64,000 nt of DNA from Methylovorus menthalis (GTDB taxonomy: Bacteria; Pseudomonadota; Gammaproteobacteria; Burkholderiales; Methylophilaceae), in contig NZ_JAJAQH010000001.1 in the NCBI RefSeq assembly GCF_020523625.1, positions 260,930-324,929 of the forward strand, read 5' to 3'. Positions 51,548-58,696 of this stretch are shown in pieces. Below the pieces are notes generated by a model. It worked only from the letters and a program-made list of their open reading frames with translations. It did no database searches and was not told the DNA's origin. The translations under genes were made by a program, and so were the position numbers. How positions within the stretch are numbered: the stretch's first letter is position 1; every line of letters starts with the position of its first letter.

Positions 51548-52273
51548 ATGCATCTTCGCCATCTTGCCTCGCTGACTGTCAGCTTGTTGGGCAGCCTGCT
51601 TACACTGTCCGCATTTGCCGATACCCCACAAACCTCCTTCAAGGCCCCACATGGCATGACCATTAGCGTGAAGCAGATTGGCCCGGTCACGCAAACCACC
51701 GAGCTGCAGATCATCACGCTGCTCAAGCACAAGCCGGAGGGCGATCAATACATTGAGGCCATGCAGGATTTCAATGCCAAGCAGGGTGGTTTGATCCAGG
51801 CGCTGCGCGAGCGTGGCGAGTTTGTTGGCGAACTGGGGGAAACCCTGCTGTATACGCCGCCAGGTCATTCCATCACGCCTAAGCGCGTGCTGCTGATCGG
51901 CCTCGGCGATGAGAAAGAGCTGTCACTGGAAAAGCTGCAACTGGCTGGGCGGATTGCCATTCGTGAAGCGACCCGGCTCAAGGCGCACCATGTCTCATTT
52001 GCTCCTACGCTGCGCGATCAGGGCAGCAGCTTGATAGAAGTAGGCACTGGCGATGCGGCCGTAGTGGAGCAGGGGCTGTTGGCTTATGACACCGAAAAAC
52101 GCCTGCAGGCGCAAGGACTCGCTCCGGCGTTTGATATCAAGGACTGGGTGATTGAAGCAGGCCCCAAATACTATCAAAGCGTGAATACGCAGATTGAAAG
52201 CACCATCAAACAGGTAACGCTCACGCTGCAACAAAAAGACGCCGCCCCATATGTCGCGCCCAGCAAAAAATAG
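51548..52273 (+). CDS. Exported stand-alone M17 peptidase N-terminal domain protein
   Basis: A 241-aa protein with a signal peptide (LTVSLLGSLLTLSAFA-DT, cleavage near residue 25). The rest matches the N-terminal regulatory domain of M17 leucyl aminopeptidases (GGLIQALRERGEFVGELGETLLYTPPG, then RVLLIGLGDEKELSLEKLQLAGRIAIREATRLKAHHVSFAPT). The catalytic metal-binding C-terminal domain is absent, so it is not a peptidase by itself. Its stop overlaps the start of the alginate-export-type porin by 23 bp, so the two are translationally linked. A binding or regulatory role in the periplasm is inferred. Confidence 0.85.
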   Translation: MHLRHLASLTVSLLGSLLTLSAFADTPQTSFKAPHGMTISVKQIGPVTQTTELQIITLLKHKPEGDQYIEAMQDFNAKQGGLIQALRERGEFVGELGETLLYTPPGHSITPKRVLLIGLGDEKELSLEKLQLAGRIAIREATRLKAHHVSFAPTLRDQGSSLIEVGTGDAAVVEQGLLAYDTEKRLQAQGLAPAFDIKDWVIEAGPKYYQSVNTQIESTIKQVTLTLQQKDAAPYVAPSKK

Positions 52274-53753
52274 TCTGCTGCTTGCCGGTGTGCTGGGCAG
52301 CCTGGCCTCAGGCATGACATCCAGCGCACTGGCAGATGATTTTGTCACGCCGCTGGACCCGAAAACTGGCCAGGTACTGGTGTTGCCGGAAGACTCCGTG
52401 CTGGCAGAAGACGCTACCGCGGGGCACCCAAGTCGCCATCCGCCGCCTTACACTTTGCTGCGTTACACCGAACGCTACTCTTACCTGGCTGACCCTGGCT
52501 ATCCACATGAATGGCTGGACCGGATCAAATATATCCCGCTAGCCCCGGGCAACCCGGAAAGTTATCTCAGCCTGGGCGGCGAATTGCGTGAACGCTACGA
52601 GAGCTACCACAATCAGGGCTTTGGCGTTTCTGGCCCCAAACAGAATGATTACGGGCTGCAACGCATCCTGCTGCATGCTGACTTGCATGTTAACGAACGC
52701 TTGCGCGTATTCGTCCAAGGCATATCCAGCATACAGTTTGGTGGAGAATTCAAAAGCCCGATCAACCAGAACCCGCTTGATCTGCAGCAAGCTTTTGTTG
52801 ATTACACCTGGGGCGAGCCCACGCCAAGCGGTGAACGCCTTACTTTGCGCGGTGGGCGCTTTTCCATGGCCTATGGTTCAAGCAGGCTGGTCGCTACCCG
52901 CGCCGCGCCTAATACACCGCTCAAGTTTGATGGCATACAGCTGATCGCCTCGACCGGAGGCAAAACCAAGCTATATGCCTTTGCCACACGGCCAGTCGAA
53001 GAGCAGCGCTATCGCCCGGACGCCGCCAATGAGGAGCAGGCGTTTTATGGGGTATATGCCTCAACGCCCCTTTGGCCAAGCTTGAGCGTGGACCTTTACT
53101 ACCTGGGTTTGCGCGACGAAAAAGCGGCTTATGCCGATGCCAGTGGCGTGGAAAATCGTCACAGCATCGGTAGTCGCTGGTTTGGCAAACATGGCCAATG
53201 GGACTACGACCTCGAGGCCGTTTATCAGTTTGGCAACGTAGACCATAGCGATATACGGGCGTGGACCGCGGCAAGCGATGTGGGCTATACCTTTACGCAA
53301 CATCCGTGGCAACCCAGGCTCGGATTCAAGTTGGATGTCGCCAGCGGGGATAGGCATCAGGGGGATAACAGGCTTGGTACATTCAACCCGCTGTTTTTCA
53401 AGGCGGGCTATTTTAACGATGCCAGTCTGCTACGCCCCGCCAATATCAAAGATATGCATCTTTCTCTGCAAGCGCAGCCACTGGAAAATGTCACCGCCAC
53501 TCTGGGCTCGGATGTCATCTGGCGTTTCAGCAAACAAGATGCCATCTATGCCACCAATGGTGCCATCAGCCTGCCCGCTAACCACGATGGCATGTATGTA
53601 GGCACAACGGCCGAAGGTTCGCTGCAATGGAAAGCCAGCCGTCATCTGGTGGCCACCCTGTCTTATGTACATCTGTACGCCAGTTCCTACGTAAAAAATG
53701 CAGGGGGCGATGATGTGGATTACTTCGCTACCTGGGTCAGTTTCTTGTGGTAA
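52251..53753 (+). CDS. Alginate-export-family outer-membrane porin (AlgE-like)
   Basis: A 500-aa exported beta-barrel. A signal peptide ends near ALA-DD (residues 26-29); the protein carries the PF13372-type pattern with a SLGGELRERYESYHNQGFG opening strand and alternating aromatic strands down to the terminal WVSFLW, where the final aromatic residue supports BAM recognition. Family members transport alginate or other acidic or small solutes across the outer membrane; no alginate genes are in view, so the substrate is probably different. It is the last gene of the cluster. The ATG (CATATGTCGCG) lies inside the upstream coding sequence. Confidence 0.88.
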   Translation: MSRPAKNSLLLAGVLGSLASGMTSSALADDFVTPLDPKTGQVLVLPEDSVLAEDATAGHPSRHPPPYTLLRYTERYSYLADPGYPHEWLDRIKYIPLAPGNPESYLSLGGELRERYESYHNQGFGVSGPKQNDYGLQRILLHADLHVNERLRVFVQGISSIQFGGEFKSPINQNPLDLQQAFVDYTWGEPTPSGERLTLRGGRFSMAYGSSRLVATRAAPNTPLKFDGIQLIASTGGKTKLYAFATRPVEEQRYRPDAANEEQAFYGVYASTPLWPSLSVDLYYLGLRDEKAAYADASGVENRHSIGSRWFGKHGQWDYDLEAVYQFGNVDHSDIRAWTAASDVGYTFTQHPWQPRLGFKLDVASGDRHQGDNRLGTFNPLFFKAGYFNDASLLRPANIKDMHLSLQAQPLENVTATLGSDVIWRFSKQDAIYATNGAISLPANHDGMYVGTTAEGSLQWKASRHLVATLSYVHLYASSYVKNAGGDDVDYFATWVSFLW

Positions 53754-53782
53754 AGCTGAAAAAATAACCGCAGCCTGATGAC

Positions 53783-53804
53783 ATATATACAGACCTGTAT
53801 ATAT
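53783..53804. promoter_or_regulatory. Palindromic operator ATATACAG-AC-CTGTATAT, site 1
   Basis: The core ATATACAGACCTGTATAT (53785-53802) extends by AT on both sides to a 22-bp dyad with only the two central bases off. It overlaps a putative promoter: ATGACA (53778-53783), an 18-bp spacer and TATACT (53802-53807). It lies 37 bp before the ATG of the membrane protein. A 17/18 match occurs at 55806, upstream of moxR. Confidence 0.75.
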
Positions 53805-53840
53805 ACTAGCTTCTCCATTCACAACACAAGGGAGAAGATA

Positions 53841-54230
53841 ATGAATGTTTTACTCATAGGATCAGTTGCTTGCATCACGGCATTGATCTCATCCGCCTGG
53901 TTGATGACCTTTGCCAAATGGTTTCCGTTGCCAGGCGTGGATGCTTTCGTGGTCGATTACAAAACCATGATACGCGCGCACGTGGACTATGCGCTCATGG
54001 CCTTGTTCGGTCTGGGATTTTATGGCGCTGGCGTCGAACTCCCCGTCATTGCCTGCTGGTGTCTGGCGATTGGCGGTTTCACCAATCCCACCATTTTCAC
54101 CATTGCGGCGTTTGATCCGGATTTCTGGAGCAAGAAAAAGTGGAAAGTATTTTCCGCGCTCAGCTTTGTCGTCTCCACCATCGGCTTCATGTGGATTGCC
54201 TGGACACTGTTAATGCATGCGCTCGCCTGA
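53841..54230 (+). CDS. Four-helix membrane protein of unknown function
   Basis: A 129-aa protein from the ATG at 53841 (GGGAGAAGATA upstream). Four membrane segments are predicted at about 2-22, 43-62, 66-85 and 97-120, with FAKWFPLPGVDAFVVDYKTMIRAHVDYALMALFG between the first two. No cysteine motif or cofactor site is seen. I do not recognise the family. Its promoter shares an operator with the mxa accessory operon, so it may be expressed together with methanol-oxidation genes. Confidence 0.72.
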   Translation: MNVLLIGSVACITALISSAWLMTFAKWFPLPGVDAFVVDYKTMIRAHVDYALMALFGLGFYGAGVELPVIACWCLAIGGFTNPTIFTIAAFDPDFWSKKKWKVFSALSFVVSTIGFMWIAWTLLMHALA

Positions 54231-54258
54231 GTGATTTTAGCGTCTCAATAAAGCTGAC

Positions 54259-54289
54259 TTGGAAGGGTTGCTTGAAGGCGTCCTTCCAA
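54259..54289. repeat. Inverted repeat after the membrane protein gene
   Basis: TTGGAAGG (54259-54266) and CCTTCCAA (54282-54289) form perfect 8-bp arms with a 15-nt loop, 28 bp after the stop codon and before the convergent LysR stop. It lacks a T-run. Confidence 0.4.
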
Positions 54290-54336
54290 TCATTGTCAAT
54301 CAAAAACCGTTTTAACGTCTTCCGTGCCTATTGCCT

Positions 54337-55257
54337 TTACAAGGCATCCCAGTAGGGCTCTGGACTGAATCTGGCCAGCAAGAAATCAATAAACGTGCGC
54401 GCCTTGAGCGGCAAATGCCGATTGGGCAGATACATGGCATACACGTGCTGCTCAACCGGGATGTACTCCGACAGCACTGACTGCAGATGGCCGGATTGCA
54501 AATGATTGCCGATGATGAAGGTCGGCAGCAAGGCAAGCCCGAAGCCACCCAGCACCACTTGCGACAAAGCCTCGTCATCATTGATGCGCACACGCCCAGA
54601 CACCGGCACGGCAATATCGCCCTCCGGCCCCTTGAAGCGCCACCAGCCTTTATCCCCCGAATGTGTGTAGTCAAGGCAGTTATGTGCGGTCAGCGCCATG
54701 GGCGATGTCGGCAAGCCATGCTGGGCAAAATAGGCCGCGGTGCCGCAGATTTGCCGACGAACTGCCGCGAGTTTTCTGGCCACCAGTGCAGGCGGCGGCT
54801 CCTGCGTGACTTTGACGATGACATCATAGCCTTCTTCCGCCAGATCAATCTGGCGATCAGTAATCGTCATGTCCAGTTCGACTTCAGGATACTGCTGTAA
54901 AAAATCCGCCATGGCCGGCGCCACATGCAGGGTGCCAAAGGCCACAGAAGCGGCGACACGCAAAGTACCGCTGGGCTTGCTGTTGAGATTTTCCACCACC
55001 TGGCTGGCACGCTCCGACTCGGCGACGATGCGTGCGCAATGCTCCAGCATGGCGGCGCCCACCTCGGTCAGGCTGAGGTGTCGCGTACTCCGGTTCAGCA
55101 AACGCGCACCAAGTGCGCTTTCCAGCTTGGCTACCGCCTTGCTGACAGCAGAGCGCGACATCCCCAGCTTTCTGGCAGCGGTGGAGAAACTTTGCTCCTG
55201 GGCCACATGGGCAAAAACAGCCATCAGATTCAGATCATGCATATTGATTGTATCCAT
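54337..55257 (-). CDS. LysR family transcriptional regulator (CrgA-like)
   Basis: A 306-aa protein. The HTH is SFSTAARKLGMSRSAVSKAVAKLESALGARLLNRSTRHLSLTEVG; the effector domain spans about 92-300 (GTLRVAASVAFGTLHVAPAMADFLQQYPEVELDMTITDRQIDLAEEGYDVIVKV). This profile matches the CrgA/AaeR-like group that responds to small aromatic or electrophilic compounds. Two starts are possible: ATG 55257 or ATG 55242 (MHDLNLM). It is divergent from rnk with a 116-bp gap. Its targets are unknown. Confidence 0.9.
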   Translation of the reverse strand: MDTINMHDLNLMAVFAHVAQEQSFSTAARKLGMSRSAVSKAVAKLESALGARLLNRSTRHLSLTEVGAAMLEHCARIVAESERASQVVENLNSKPSGTLRVAASVAFGTLHVAPAMADFLQQYPEVELDMTITDRQIDLAEEGYDVIVKVTQEPPPALVARKLAAVRRQICGTAAYFAQHGLPTSPMALTAHNCLDYTHSGDKGWWRFKGPEGDIAVPVSGRVRINDDEALSQVVLGGFGLALLPTFIIGNHLQSGHLQSVLSEYIPVEQHVYAMYLPNRHLPLKARTFIDFLLARFSPEPYWDAL

Positions 55258-55327
55258 TTTGGAAACTTACCTTTTCCAGTATAGCGGCTTATGGTCGGCC
55301 TGATATCCCCTTATGATGTGATGACAT

Positions 55328-55359
55328 GCCCCTGCCACTTGGCGGGGGCTTTCGTTTTT
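55328..55359 (+). terminator. Terminator-like hairpin in the rnk leader
   Basis: GCCCCTGCCA (55328-55337) pairs with TGGCGGGGGC (55340-55349), with one G-U pair, and is followed by TTTCGTTTTT (55350-55359). It sits 14 bp before the rnk start and no plus-strand gene precedes it closely, so attenuation is plausible. A -10-like TATGAT lies at 55312-55317. Confidence 0.6.
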
Positions 55360-55373
55360 AAAGGATATTTAAC

Positions 55374-55730
55374 ATGCAGGACAGATACTTATATATATCA
55401 GAGCCGGATTACGCCGTGCTTCATACCCTGACCAGGCATCACCCGCTAAGCGATGAACTGGACCGTGCCATTGTAGTGCCAAGTGAAAAAATGCCGCCCG
55501 ATATTGTCAGCCTGAATTCGCGGGTGACATATATTGATGAAAGCAACGGTGTCAGCCGCAATATTGAGCTGGTACTGCCAGAAGAGGCGAATATGGAGCA
55601 GGGCAAGGTATCGGTATTGGCACCTGTCGGCACGGCACTCTTGGGGCTGAAGGCGGGGCAAAGTATTGAATGGCCTTTCCCCAATGGCATGCCGCGACGC
55701 TTGCGTGTGGTCAGCGCCATCTCGCCATAA
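55374..55730 (+). CDS. rnk: Nucleoside diphosphate kinase regulator (GreA/GreB C-terminal domain protein)
   Basis: A 118-aa Rnk-like protein. A short N-terminal coil (RYLYISEPDYAVLHTLTRHH) precedes a GreA/B-type FKBP-like domain at about 40-115 (PDIVSLNSRVTYIDESNGVSRNIELVLPEEANMEQGKVSVLAPVGTALLGLKAGQSIEWPFPNG). Rnk binds RNA polymerase near the secondary channel without the cleavage-stimulating tip, and influences nucleoside diphosphate kinase. AAAGGATATTTAAC precedes the ATG. The gene is preceded by a terminator-like hairpin. Confidence 0.9.
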   Translation: MQDRYLYISEPDYAVLHTLTRHHPLSDELDRAIVVPSEKMPPDIVSLNSRVTYIDESNGVSRNIELVLPEEANMEQGKVSVLAPVGTALLGLKAGQSIEWPFPNGMPRRLRVVSAISP

Positions 55731-55784
55731 GGTGAGCATCGCCACAGGAATCATTCCGCCTGATGGATCGCTGGCGACCATGAT

Positions 55785-55799
55785 CGGGAAAATTTCCCG
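55785..55799. promoter_or_regulatory. Palindrome CGGGAAAATTTCCCG next to the moxR promoter
   Basis: A 15-bp palindrome (CGGGAAA-A-TTTCCCG) directly precedes the -35 box TTTACA of the moxR promoter and may be an activator site, or the end hairpin of rnk 55 bp upstream. Confidence 0.45.
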
Positions 55800-55828
55800 T
55801 TTACAATATACAGACCAGTATATAACAT
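55800..55828 (+). promoter_or_regulatory. Promoter of the mxa accessory operon with operator ATATACAGACCAGTATAT (site 2)
   Basis: TTTACA (55800-55805), 17 bp and TAACAT (55823-55828) form a plausible sigma70 promoter, 43 bp before the moxR ATG. The palindrome at 55806-55823 fills the spacer exactly and matches site 1 (53785) at 17 of 18 bases. A regulator bound here would cover both promoter elements. Confidence 0.7.
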
Positions 55829-55870
55829 GGGGTACAGACTCCCTTTTACAACGATTTATAAGGACGCAGA

Positions 55871-56905
55871 ATGACTCCCGGATTGGACACGCAGCTCGCC
55901 GATTGGCGCGACAAGGCCCTCAAGCTTGAAAACAGCGTCAAACAGGTCATTGTTGGCCAGGATCACGCCATCCGCCTGATGAACCTGGCGATCTTCGCCC
56001 GTGGACACGTGCTGCTGGAAGGCGGCGTGGGCGTCGGCAAGACGACCCTGCTACAGGCGATCACCCGGGCCATTGGCGGCGCTTATGAGCGGATTGAAGG
56101 CACGGTCGACCTGATGCCGAATGATCTGGTTTACCACACCTTTCTCGGGCCGGATGGCCGCCCGCAGATCGACGAAGGCCCGCTGCTGCGTGCAGGCGAA
56201 AACCTTTCGGTGTTTTTCTTCAACGAAATCAACCGGGCGCGGCCGCAAGTACATGCGCTGATGCTACGGGTGATGGCGGAGCGCAGCGTGCATGCCTTCA
56301 AACGCGAATACAAGCTGCCACACATGCTGGTGTTTGCCGACCGTAACCAGGTGGAGAAAAACGAAACCTTCGAAATCCCCTCGGCCGCGCGCGACCGCTT
56401 CATGATGGAAATCCCGATTGAGATTCCCGAAGACCGTCAGCTACGCAAATCGCTGGTGTTTGATACCCGCTTTCAGCACACCGACCGCCTGACCGCTGAA
56501 GTGCAGGCCGACATGCTGCATTTTGACCAGATGAACGATTTTTCTGACCTGCTGCAAAACCATATCCGCTCCAGCGAGGCCATTGAAGACTATGTGCTGG
56601 ACTTGTGGGATGCGACGCGCGACCCCGCCAGGTTTGGCATACACCTCGATAGCGTGGATGTGGCGCGTCTGGTGCAGGCTGGCGCCAGCCCGCGCGGCAT
56701 GGGCATGCTGCTGAAAGCCGCCCGTGTGCATGCCTGGCTGCAGGAACGCGACAGCCTGTATCCGGAAGATATTCATGCCGTATTCCACGAGATCATTTCC
56801 CACCGCCTGGTGTTCAACCCCATGTATGAAATGCGGCGCACCGTGCTGGCACGCGAGTTGAGCTCGGCCATCCTCAGGACCGTTGAAGTCGCCGCCAAGG
56901 CCTGA
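55871..56905 (+). CDS. moxR: MoxR-family AAA+ ATPase of the methanol dehydrogenase cluster
   Basis: A 344-aa AAA+ protein. Walker A is GGVGVGKTTL near residue 47, and Walker B is the MoxR form FFFNEINRARP near 115; sensor motifs ADRNQVEKNETFEIPSAARDRFMMEIPI and the C-terminal lid complete the fold. MoxR (also called MxaR) proteins are chaperone-like ATPases; in methylotrophs this gene is required to activate methanol dehydrogenase. AAGGA lies 8 nt before the ATG. It heads a tight run of six genes in the order mxaRSACKL, each overlapping or separated by only a few bases. Confidence 0.95.
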   Translation: MTPGLDTQLADWRDKALKLENSVKQVIVGQDHAIRLMNLAIFARGHVLLEGGVGVGKTTLLQAITRAIGGAYERIEGTVDLMPNDLVYHTFLGPDGRPQIDEGPLLRAGENLSVFFFNEINRARPQVHALMLRVMAERSVHAFKREYKLPHMLVFADRNQVEKNETFEIPSAARDRFMMEIPIEIPEDRQLRKSLVFDTRFQHTDRLTAEVQADMLHFDQMNDFSDLLQNHIRSSEAIEDYVLDLWDATRDPARFGIHLDSVDVARLVQAGASPRGMGMLLKAARVHAWLQERDSLYPEDIHAVFHEIISHRLVFNPMYEMRRTVLARELSSAILRTVEVAAKA

Positions 56906-56909
56906 GCGG

Positions 56910-57773
56910 ATGGAACAAGATCACGAAAAAGCGTTCCGCTACCGTATCCCGTGGCGCACAAAAAGCATGCACCTCGGCGACCATCGTGGCACCGAGCGCG
57001 GCCTGGGGTTTGAGTACCGCGGCAACCTGCCGTTTGTCGAATACCCGGATGCCCGCCGCATGGACTTCCGGCAATCGGTGCGCGACCCTTACGAGCAGGT
57101 TCAGGTCAAGCTGTTCAATCAGGACAACACCACGCCCGTGTATGCCGTGTGCGATTTATCGAGCTCCATGCAATACGGCAGCAAGCCCCGCAAGCTGGAT
57201 AGCGCGATTGCCGTGGCTGAGAGCGTGGCCTATTCCGCCTGGCAGGCGGGCGATGTCTTCAGCCTGGTGAGTTATCACGACCAGGTGGACGAAGCTTACA
57301 GCCAGCCACTCTCGCATCATCTCGCTTCATCGCTCGACCTGCTGGCGGAGCTGCGCCAGTTCCGCCGCATGCAGATGGGGGCGCGCGGTGCGCTGGAGGT
57401 ATCGCAATACCTCAGCCAGCAACGCGGGCTGGTGTTCTGGATCTCTGACTTCCATATGCCCTTGCACCTGATTGAAGAAACGCTCAACTCGCTGTCGCGC
57501 CATCAACTGGTGCCGGTGGTGCTCTGGGATGAGGCTGAATTCAGCAAGCTGCCCAAGTTTGGCATTGGCAATATGCTGGATCCGGAAACAGGTGCCATGC
57601 GCACCATCTTCTTTCGCGATTATGTGCGCAAGCAATTCATGGCGGCGTTTGCACAGCGTAAAACCGCGCTGGAACAGCTGTTTCTCCAGTTCGACAGCCA
57701 ACCGCTTTTTCTCTCTGAAAGCTTTACGCCGGATGTCATGACCCGGTACTTTGACCAATACGTGAGCTTATGA
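56910..57773 (+). CDS. mxaS: MxaS, DUF58 protein of the methanol dehydrogenase accessory cluster
   Basis: A 287-aa soluble protein from the ATG at 56910, 4 bp after moxR; the open frame begins 9 codons earlier. The DUF58 core reads GLEYRGNLPFVEYPDARRMDFRQSVRDPYEQVQVKLFNQDN near residues 30-70, and a VWA-like fold follows with the metal-site motif DLSSSM near residue 83 and IDF-like ISDFHMPLHLIE near 182. DUF58 proteins are partners of MoxR ATPases. The position after moxR and before mxaA identifies it as MxaS. It has no signal peptide and is likely at the inner membrane face. Confidence 0.92.
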   Translation: MEQDHEKAFRYRIPWRTKSMHLGDHRGTERGLGFEYRGNLPFVEYPDARRMDFRQSVRDPYEQVQVKLFNQDNTTPVYAVCDLSSSMQYGSKPRKLDSAIAVAESVAYSAWQAGDVFSLVSYHDQVDEAYSQPLSHHLASSLDLLAELRQFRRMQMGARGALEVSQYLSQQRGLVFWISDFHMPLHLIEETLNSLSRHQLVPVVLWDEAEFSKLPKFGIGNMLDPETGAMRTIFFRDYVRKQFMAAFAQRKTALEQLFLQFDSQPLFLSESFTPDVMTRYFDQYVSL

Positions 57774-58696
57774 AAAATCGATTCCTTGTTTCCCTGCTGC
57801 ATGGCCTCCTGCTGCTGGCATTGGCTGCCCCCATGTGGGCAGCCGCGTCGGCGCCGACCCCTGTCAATGCGCGCGACATCAGTATTCAGAACCCCTCGCG
57901 CAATGTCGGCCTGAAAATCGGCGATGTACTGACACGCACTGTGTCGGTGGACCTGCCTCCGGGCTTTCGCATTGCCAAAAGCGCCCTGCCGCAAAAAAAC
58001 AGCCAGCAACAGGGCATAGAGCTGGTTGAGGTCAGGCTGGATGAAACATCCGCAGGCAAGGCCATGCATTACACGCTGACCCTGCGCTACCAGATATTTG
58101 CCCACCGCACACAAGCCAGCGTGCTGCAGTTGCCGGAAGAAACCATCGCCGCCACCGGCGACAAGCAGGCCGTCACCATCACCGTGCCCGCCTGGCGTTT
58201 CTGGCTATCGCCACTGGCTGCCAGCACCATGGCATCGGCCAAGGCGAATGTGATGCCCGAGCTGCCGCCAGCCCTCATCGCCACCCAGGAACACAAACTG
58301 CGCGTATATGCCTGCCTCGCCCTGCTGGCGTTGGGATTGCTGGGCTTGCTGTATATCAATGCCGAGCGTGCCTGGCTGCCCATGATGGGCGGGCCATTTG
58401 CCCGGGCTTATCGCCGCCTGAAACGCCTGCCTGAATCATCAACGCAAGCGGCCTATCTGCTGCTGCACCAGGCGTTTAATCGCACTTATGGCAGCAGCCT
58501 GTTTGCGACGGATATTCCCGCCTTCATTGCGCAGCATCCTCGGTTTGCGCCTCTGCAGGCAGACATCGAAGCCTTCTTCCAGGCATCGGCCGCCAACCTG
58601 TTTGCCGGGCGGCAGAACGAGACTGAGCATACCGTCAAGGCTGGCCTGCTCAAGCTCTGCCGTCAGCTGCGCGACTGCGAGCGGAGGGCAAGATGA
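57770..58696 (+). CDS. mxaA: MxaA, calcium insertion/maturation protein for methanol dehydrogenase
   Basis: A 308-aa membrane-anchored periplasmic protein. A signal/anchor segment (LVSLLHGLLLLALAAPMWAA) lies at 5-24 and a second membrane helix at about 186-203 (VYACLALLALGLLGLLYI); between them is the periplasmic domain. MxaA is reported to help place calcium in the MDH active site. Its start ATG overlaps the mxaS stop (ATGA), so translation is coupled. Assigned mainly by order and length. Confidence 0.88.
   Translation: MKNRFLVSLLHGLLLLALAAPMWAAASAPTPVNARDISIQNPSRNVGLKIGDVLTRTVSVDLPPGFRIAKSALPQKNSQQQGIELVEVRLDETSAGKAMHYTLTLRYQIFAHRTQASVLQLPEETIAATGDKQAVTITVPAWRFWLSPLAASTMASAKANVMPELPPALIATQEHKLRVYACLALLALGLLGLLYINAERAWLPMMGGPFARAYRRLKRLPESSTQAAYLLLHQAFNRTYGSSLFATDIPAFIAQHPRFAPLQADIEAFFQASAANLFAGRQNETEHTVKAGLLKLCRQLRDCERRAR

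Noticed and set aside
53785-55823. Possibility that the ATATACAG palindromes belong to the nearby LysR gene at 54337
   Set aside because: LysR proteins use T-N11-A sites and usually bind next to their own start, but neither palindrome is in the LysR-rnk gap and their central GACC dyad looks TetR-like; not excluded, only less likely.
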